DNA from: Dipteronia dyeriana
Lineage: Eukaryota; Streptophyta; Magnoliopsida; Sapindales; Sapindaceae
DNA: 64,000 bases
Assembly (NCBI GenBank): GCA_032871835.1
Contig: CM065297.1
Span: 15,900,098 to 15,964,097, forward strand
Direction of reading: 5' to 3'
Shown: one piece after another, positions 57,045 through 64,000 of the stretch
Layout of the letters: every line of letters starts with the position of its first letter
Position numbering within the stretch: the first letter of the stretch is position 1
Made by a program: the position numbers and the translations under genes
The notes under the pieces: generated by a model
Told to the model about the DNA's origin: nothing
What the model saw: only the letters and a program-made list of their open reading frames with translations
Database searches by the model: none

Positions 57045-59776
57045 TTTCAGTATGTTTTATTTTTATTTATCACTATTCTTTAGCTAAATTACTCCGTTGT
57101 CAAATATTTTGATTTGATTTTAAAATTTTCAAATAATATGTCATAGACAATGTAAAAAAAAATTAAAATTTATGATGATCCCTACAAGAAAATTAGACAA
57201 TATGGACCGGACTTTAGAGACAAAATAATGGTACTAATAAGAAGTCTAGTTTATGGGTACATTCGACTAAATTAAATAAATATAAAATATAGCAAAATTA
57301 TTAGTAGTTATAAGAATATTTAGTTATATTTAATTATGTTTAGTGACACTACTATATCATATATTTTTTTAATCAAAAAGCTCTAATAAATTTTTTAATA
57401 TCTATTTGTTTATCATACAAAATAATTATAAATTTTACTAAATTAAGTTTAAATTATTAATTAATAAAAATTATTAATTTTTTAATAAAATATTGATTAT
57501 AAAAAATAAATTCAATAAGAATATAATATATGTTTCCTATTTAAAGATAAAGTAGTAGTAAAATATAATTTTCAATCAGATAAGGGAATTATTTTAATTA
57601 TATATTATTTTTAAAAACAATATCAATAGTTATATTAAAATATGATGTCGATGATTTTTAGATTATGTAAACTTAACCACGCATACAACAAGATAATACA
57701 AATCAATCGTTGGATAGTAAAGCAGAAAATGAAAGTAAACAAGCAAACATAATATTTCACGTTGAAAACCTAATAAGAAAAAACACCACGGTTGTCAAAG
57801 ACGGTGAGGGAGAAGTTTCACTATGAATGTACTGTTTACACATTCAATCTCTCTTTTTGCTCTTGTTGTCGTTACTATTGTTAACCCTTTTATGAGCATT
57901 TTAGGGTCTATTCATACATGGTTACATGCATAGAATCTTAAATCTTTGTCTACAAGTAAGGAAAGTTGTCGAGTTTTAACGAGACTCTGACTTGTTGGAG
58001 TCGTTTTATCCTCCTTTATTATTCCGTTTTGATCACGTTCGATGCATTAGATCTCTTGCCTAATTTGGACTTTGATAATTTGCAATGAAGATTATTTCTT
58101 TATCAAAGTATGCTTCGAGATATCTTATTTGAATAAGATTCATTCTTTGCATATTTGAGTCGTAACTATATCGAATTCAGTATTGTCCTAGTGTCGCTCA
58201 ACCGACTACCTATCAGACCCGACCAGACTTTACTCACCCCGTATAGTGATTTGGTCCTGACCAAAGGCTTTAACCCAACCATCTAGATAGTCCAGATCGG
58301 GTTATCTTTACCTGGTTAATCCCATTACTTTAAATGAGTTATTTTCACCCGATCATTCAAGTGACCTCGATCGGGTTTCGTGAGGCCATCTTTAGTCTAT
58401 TTTGATTGGTTCAGTCTTGTTAACTTTTGGTGACATGACGCCCTTTCAGATTTTACCAAAAACAAATTAGTATACAAAAAAACATATATTTAATTAGATA
58501 ATATGCAAACATATCAATAGCGCATATAAATAGTATGTAAAAGATATTAGATATAAAGTTACAGTAAAATGGTAAGAGTAGCACGATCTGAACTGCAACT
58601 CTCATTATATAAAAGTATTTCCACACTTTGTGATTAAATGGGTTATGGGTAAAAGATGGACATGAAACTCTAACTCCTATTACATAGGTGAATTGGGGAG
58701 TGTACAACCACTTTACTCAAAGTTAATGTATTTGGGTATTTGATAAATATCACTTGGAAATTAATTAATATAAAAAATATATAACTTGATAAATGTTTTC
58801 TCTTTTACTTGTTTTATCATAAGGAATATTGTGTATTTGGGTAGTTCAAAAATTCATTGAAAATCTTGTATTGTAATTTTTAAATGTTTTTCTAAATTGT
58901 TTTAAAAAAGAATTCCCAAAATTGTCAAAATTAATATCCTAGCCCTCCTTAAAGGGAAATGTGTTCTTCTGATATGAAAAAACTGACATAATGTTTTGTG
59001 TATTTTGACAAAAACTTTTAAAGTCATTTGTTGTTATATCAAAAAATATCAGTGGAGTTTTCATATTGGAAAACAACTACTTTCACACATAAAAAGAAAC
59101 TAAAATACTACATTTGTAAGGTTGGCAATGTATCTGCGTGTAAGCTAGATAACCTTTAGTCTCTCCATTTTTTGTCAAACAAAATGATAGTAATATAAAT
59201 CCAATCATTTTGATTTTACGGTAAAAAAACGTTTATTCAATCGATTAATATCTCATATTTGAATATATAGCTTTTTTTTAAAATATATCAAACAAAATAA
59301 AGGAAGTCACAAAGAAATACAAACTATCTTGATGATATTTTTTTATTGAGACCCCAAACATGAGGTTATGATGAAGGATTGAAAAAGAACAAATACAAGA
59401 AAACGTTAAGTGAAAGGACAATTATGATATTAGCAAGGAGAGAGTAGTAGTACATACATTTTAATTAATTTATAAGTTTTTTCATGTGGGCTTGTCTCCC
59501 AAAAAGTGGCTTTAGTCTAATCAAATACCTAACTTTGTATTATATTTAAAAAGAAAAAAAAAAAGAAAAAAAGAAAAAAAGGAAAAACATGTTTTAGCAA
59601 TATATATTTCTCCTTCCTCCCCTCTCATTTGAATGCCTTGCTTTGCTTCGAGCAACATGATTCCTTTTTCTCCTACATTCTTTGACCTTGCCTTTTGGCC
59701 TCCGTTGGGTTGTTGCCCTACCCAAAACATTCACCCGATTTTACACAATGACACCTTGACCCCTTGTCTTAAACTC
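57045..59776. other. Intergenic; possible old LTR fragment
   Basis: No gene supported. 57640-58450 is less AT-rich, with CACGTTGAAAACC and ACCACGGTTG and paired GATCGGGTTA/GATCGGGTTTC motifs. It could be a fragment of an LTR or leader, but no ends were found. Confidence 0.35.
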
Positions 59777-59779
59777 TAA

Positions 59780-60186
59780 GAGCATCTCCAATATAATGTT
59801 GTTATAATATGTCAATGGCTATAATTTGATATAAAGTAAAAAAACACATATTTCAATACAATGTCAAATACAATGTCAAATGTTGCGTTAAATTTGTCAT
59901 ATACTATTTTTTATATCAAATTTGGTACAAAGAATAGCATATACCAAATTTAGCACAACAATAAATACTGTTTTTTTAATTATAAAAATATCATTATATA
60001 ACTATATTGAATGCATTAATTATATTTATTGATTTTTATAATTTAAAATAATAAAAAAATAAAAATAGTATTTCATATGGAATTATGCATTGGAGTACAA
60101 TACTACAATGATGTGTCAAATATAGTATTTTAGTAGTTTTTATGCCAAATTTAGCATTGGTATTGACATGTACATTGGAGATGGTC
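59780..60186. mobile_element. Tourist-like MITE
   Basis: 407 bp with ends GAGCATCTCCAAT and (reverse complement) GACCATCTCCAAT and a TAA duplication on both sides (59777-59779, 60187-60189). This fits PIF/Harbinger-derived MITEs. Confidence 0.8.
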
Positions 60187-60189
60187 TAA

Positions 60190-60985
60190 CGTCCTTCAAA
60201 ATATAGAACAAATTACAACAAATTACTTTGAGGTTTGCTTTTTTACAGGTGAAAACAATTTTACTATTAAATAACACTCACATCCCCTGCCGTTAGAGTT
60301 TGACAATTAAGTGTGAGATTTGATTGTTAAAAAATAATAAAAGACATAAATACCCTTGATTCACCAAAATAAAAATAAATAAGAATCTAAACAAGAAAAA
60401 ACTTAAAATCTATTTATATATATAAAAAAAAAATCTTTTTTGAACAATATAATTACAAATTTTAATTTGGTTTTTATAAATAGATTAAAAAAAATAGATA
60501 GATTGATCTCATGGAGATCAAATTTTTTTAAGTGATGGAGATCTCGGAATTAAAAAAAGGAAGAAGATTCTTTTAAAAAAAGAAATAGTAATAAAAAAAT
60601 GAAAATAGAAAAACGAAGAAGATGAATATCAATAGAATCTGATGGAGATCCCAAAATTAAAAAGAATAAGATCAAACTAAAAAAACGAAAAGTAAAAAGA
60701 AAAAAAGAAGATGAACATGGATAGAGATCATAGAAATTTTTTCTTAAAGATGAACATCGATTCCAAAAAGAAAAATCACAAATCACAAATCACAAATCAC
60801 ATCCCACGATCATATTTCTTCTTCAATCAATTTCAAACTAATAATAATCCGAAAAAAAATTCAACAATCAAAATCCTTTTACAATATGTTTACAAGAAAA
60901 AAAAACACAATCGAAAAATCATAAAACATCATTGTTAAATCCCAAAAATTTCTCTCACTTTCTCGCAACAATCACATGCCAGAAG
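60190..60985. other. Intergenic, A/purine-rich
   Basis: Long A- and GA-rich stretches (60420-60760), and four copies of a 7-bp ACAAATC-type unit at 60775-60801. No gene seen. Confidence 0.5.
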
Positions 60986-61330
60986 ATGCCGATAGAGATG
61001 CCCAAAGGACTGCCCTTCTTAGTGGACACGTTCACTCCAACATCCAAGAAGAAACGACACCATTTCTTGACTCATGCCTATAGAGATACACGGTCGGCAT
61101 CTCCTCTCATTCTCAATACCCAATTTCTACCCATATGGCCATATCACCAAATCGCGTCTTCATCACAACTCTCAGGTTTCTCTTATTATCCCGTTCATTT
61201 TCAATACCCTTTATTCCTTTTTGTTGATTTGTTTTGATTCTTCTAGGTTGTTATTGCCGTTGCAGCTTGAAGAGTCGTTGTTTGTGGGTATCGAAGTAGG
61301 GGAGACATTGGTTGTTGATGTTCTCAGATG
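60986..61330 (+). pseudogene. SNM1/Apollo-like DNA-repair nuclease, 5' fragment
   Basis: The start reads MPIEMPKGLPFLVDTFTPTS, then KKKRHHFLTHAYRD, matching the N-terminus of plant metallo-beta-lactamase/beta-CASP DNA cross-link repair proteins (SNM1/DCLRE1 family; 5' exonucleases in the nucleus). The metal-binding HxHxDH reads HAYRDT, so it is destroyed. Shifting frame restores GISSHSQYPISTH, and shifting again gives GHITKSRLHHNSQ, so at least two frameshifts lie between about 61085 and 61135. Exon 1 ends at a GT (61176). After an acceptor TTCTAG, exon 2 (from 61247) reads LQLEESLFVGIEVGETLVVD, also as in the family. Homology is lost after about 61330, and the next 100 bp run into (AT)n. It is a truncated copy of a host gene; a spliced functional parent must lie elsewhere. 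Confidence 0.75.
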
Positions 61331-61423
61331 GGAGTTAGGCTTCTTTCCTTTTTTTTTTTTCGTTTTTTATTATTATTTGATCTCCACTGTTAATCTTAGA
61401 GATGTATAGTAAAGATAAATCAA

Positions 61424-61428
<5 letters not shown>

Positions 61429-61475
<47 letters not shown>
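61429..61475. repeat. (AT)n microsatellite
   Basis: About 23 AT units directly downstream of the SNM1-like fragment. Confidence 0.95.
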
Positions 61476-62317
<842 letters not shown>

Positions 62318-62330
62318 TTGGTATCAGAAC
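62318..62330 (+). other. Copia-type primer binding site
   Basis: TTGGTATCAGAAC, one mismatch from the initiator tRNA-Met site TGGTATCAGAGC. Confidence 0.8.
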
Positions 62331-63040
62331 AGTATTTTAAGATTGTTCATACATTTAATTTATGCATATTATTTATTTATGCATATTTAATATACATGTG
62401 GTCTCTTAGTTCTGCTCTGTAATTATTATTGGGTTCGTATGTAGATTAATCTTCTAAAAAAGAATATTTCGGGAATATTTTTTTGGTCATCTGATCATTT
62501 TCTTGTAATCTGGGTTTACTGGCTAAATCAACATTTTTTTTACTGATGTTTTATTTTTATTTATTTTTTGTCAAAAAAAAAATAAATTGTGCATAAACTT
62601 GGTTGTCATGGTTGTGTATTATAAATTTCTTAAAGAAGTTTTTTTAATACGCAATGTGCGCAACAAATAGATGTATGAATCACAGATTATAGTGTTTCTA
62701 AAAGTTAGCAAAAACGAATTTTGGTTTCCGTGTGCAAGTATGCAATATATATATTGTTTAAAAAAAAAATCCAAAAAAAAATCCATACACAGTTTTTTTG
62801 TATGGAATTTTTTTTTGACTAACAAACATCTTTTTTTTTTATCCATTGTGCGTAAGATTTTTTCATGGATGACATGTAAAAAAATTTTAAGAAGGGAATT
62901 GTGTGCAAATATCAGATGCTGCTACAGTTTCGAAAAATTATTTTACAGCCTCCTTTAGTGGGACGTGTACGATACACGTGCTCGTTTTAAAAAAAATATA
63001 TTAATATTTTTGATACGCACACAGTACACAAAGATGACAC
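62331..63040. other. Leader/internal remnant, no coding frame
   Basis: AT-rich sequence after the primer site. No gag or pol motif is seen before the next LTR starts, so the element is non-autonomous, truncated or interrupted. Confidence 0.45.
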
Positions 63041-63984
63041 TGTCAGAATACCGGATTATAATAGTATATATATTATCGTATGTAAATTTTATCAGACAGA
63101 CACGTCATTGACAAAGAAGATAAAATTGCCAGGTGGACATCTAAATAGACATTCAGAAAATATCCCGCAAGATATCTCAAAAGAAGAGAAACCCGAGTAA
63201 ATGTAAAAATAAGTATTGAACAAAACCTACTCGAGATCAACTGACATCATATTCTACTTAGGATCAGTTAACAACGTTTGAGGTTAACTAATGACATGTT
63301 CTACTCGGGATCAGATGACATCATTCGGGACCATGACATCATTCGGGACCAGCTAACATCATATTCTACTCGAGACAAGTATGAAGAAACCCGAATAAAG
63401 AAGCCCAGAACATGACTCGCACACAAACCAAGAATCATGTTAAAATACGCAAAGATATACACGTCAAAAAAGAATTCCAAGATAAATAGAATACCAAACA
63501 GGAAAAAAGTTTCAAATCAGGCAACAATTTTATTTCTTCAAAAAGACTACGTATTTGTAAGGAAAGACATAACTGGACTATATCACTAGAGTCTCATTCG
63601 ATCTCTATACAAGTCTTCGAGATACGAAAGAAGACAGACTACTTCAAATAAGTAACCAATCGTAATTAAATACAAAGATCTTTCATTACTTGTACAAAAA
63701 GGATTAAGGTTCTATACACATATAAATAGACCCATAATATCGTCATAAAAATATATAGCAATATACAGAGAGAAAAAAGAGAGATCGAGAGTTGTAAATC
63801 TTTTTCAATAGTGGATTTTGGCTTGATTGTTTATTTAACCACTTGTGGACGTTTCTTCGGTCATCAGAGTTTTACCATGTAAAACTTGTGTCCAATTACT
63901 CTTCTTCTCTCTCTCTCTTTGAAACCACAGCTAAAGATCTGATATTGTTGACTTTTCTCACACATCCAGAAATCAACGTCAACA
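63041..63984 (+). repeat. LTR of a gypsy-like element at window edge
   Basis: About 944 bp from TGTCAGAATACC to GTCAACA, with a TATA-like CATATAAATAGACCC at about 63719 and a CT-rich leader. Degenerate repeats of ATCATATTCTACTCGAGA and CATCATTCGGGACCA lie at 63220-63390. The start is inferred from TG; the end is fixed by the primer site. Confidence 0.65.
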
Positions 63985-64000
63985 ATTGGTGCTAGAAGGA
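63985..64000 (+). other. Primer binding site at window edge
   Basis: ATTGGTGCTAGAAGGA follows the LTR, the primer-site style of plant Tat/Ogre-type gypsy elements (TGGCGCYAGAAGGA). The internal region lies beyond the window. Confidence 0.6.

Overview
This is 64 kb of AT-rich plant nuclear DNA, almost certainly from a dicot. Three things point there: Athila-type Ty3/gypsy and Ty1/copia LTR retrotransposons primed from plant tRNA sites, MULE, hAT, PIF/Harbinger-like and LINE insertions, and one plant-specific ROTUNDIFOLIA/DEVIL small-peptide gene. It is gene-poor, intergenic-type sequence. The only host gene that looks intact is the RTFL/DVL peptide gene at 46247-46474. A second host-derived piece, at 60986-61330, is a broken copy of the 5' end of an SNM1/Apollo-like DNA-repair nuclease gene.

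The left two thirds (about 1.97-40.93 kb) is one large nested transposon. The outer element is a Mutator-like element of the kind that carries a DUF1985 plus Ulp1-protease gene (Kaonashi-type). Its DUF1985/Ulp1-like gene runs on the + strand from about 3.0 kb and is cut at about 5.5 kb; the last exon with the catalytic Cys reappears at 36.36 kb. Its MURA-type transposase gene runs on the - strand from 40.0 to 36.7 kb, so the two genes converge. Each end carries about 20 copies of a CGAGCCTTTT motif, in opposite orientation. Smaller relatives flank it at 0.96-1.97 kb and 41.2-42.7 kb; the last is an almost complete 600-bp foldback.

The material nested inside the MULE (5.52-36.25 kb) is, in order: an Athila-type array LTR-internal-LTR-internal (5521-26620) with a shared middle LTR; a solo LTR in its first LTR (6501-8928); a hAT MITE in its second LTR (17326-17963); a solo copia LTR in its second internal region (22756-24798); and a copia element on the - strand (26625-36253) of the same family as that solo LTR. 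No LTR-retrotransposon reading frame is intact. Both Athila internals lack the protease active-site segment, and both carry an extra Cys-containing ORF downstream of integrase.

The right third (42.7-64 kb) holds a TIR element with a GC-rich, gene-like core (42893-43978), a truncated LINE 3' end with a target-site duplication (44225-44417), the RTFL gene, a 5-kb copia element with clean TSDs and an odd 5' region (49199-54179), several MITEs (55587-56234, 56605-57044, 59780-60186), the SNM1-like pseudogene, long AT and GT microsatellites, a copia LTR with primer site (61890-62330) and, at the right edge, the LTR and primer site of another LTR element that continues beyond the window.

Coordinates of repeats and TSDs were read by eye. 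Where tips could not be fixed, the entry says so.
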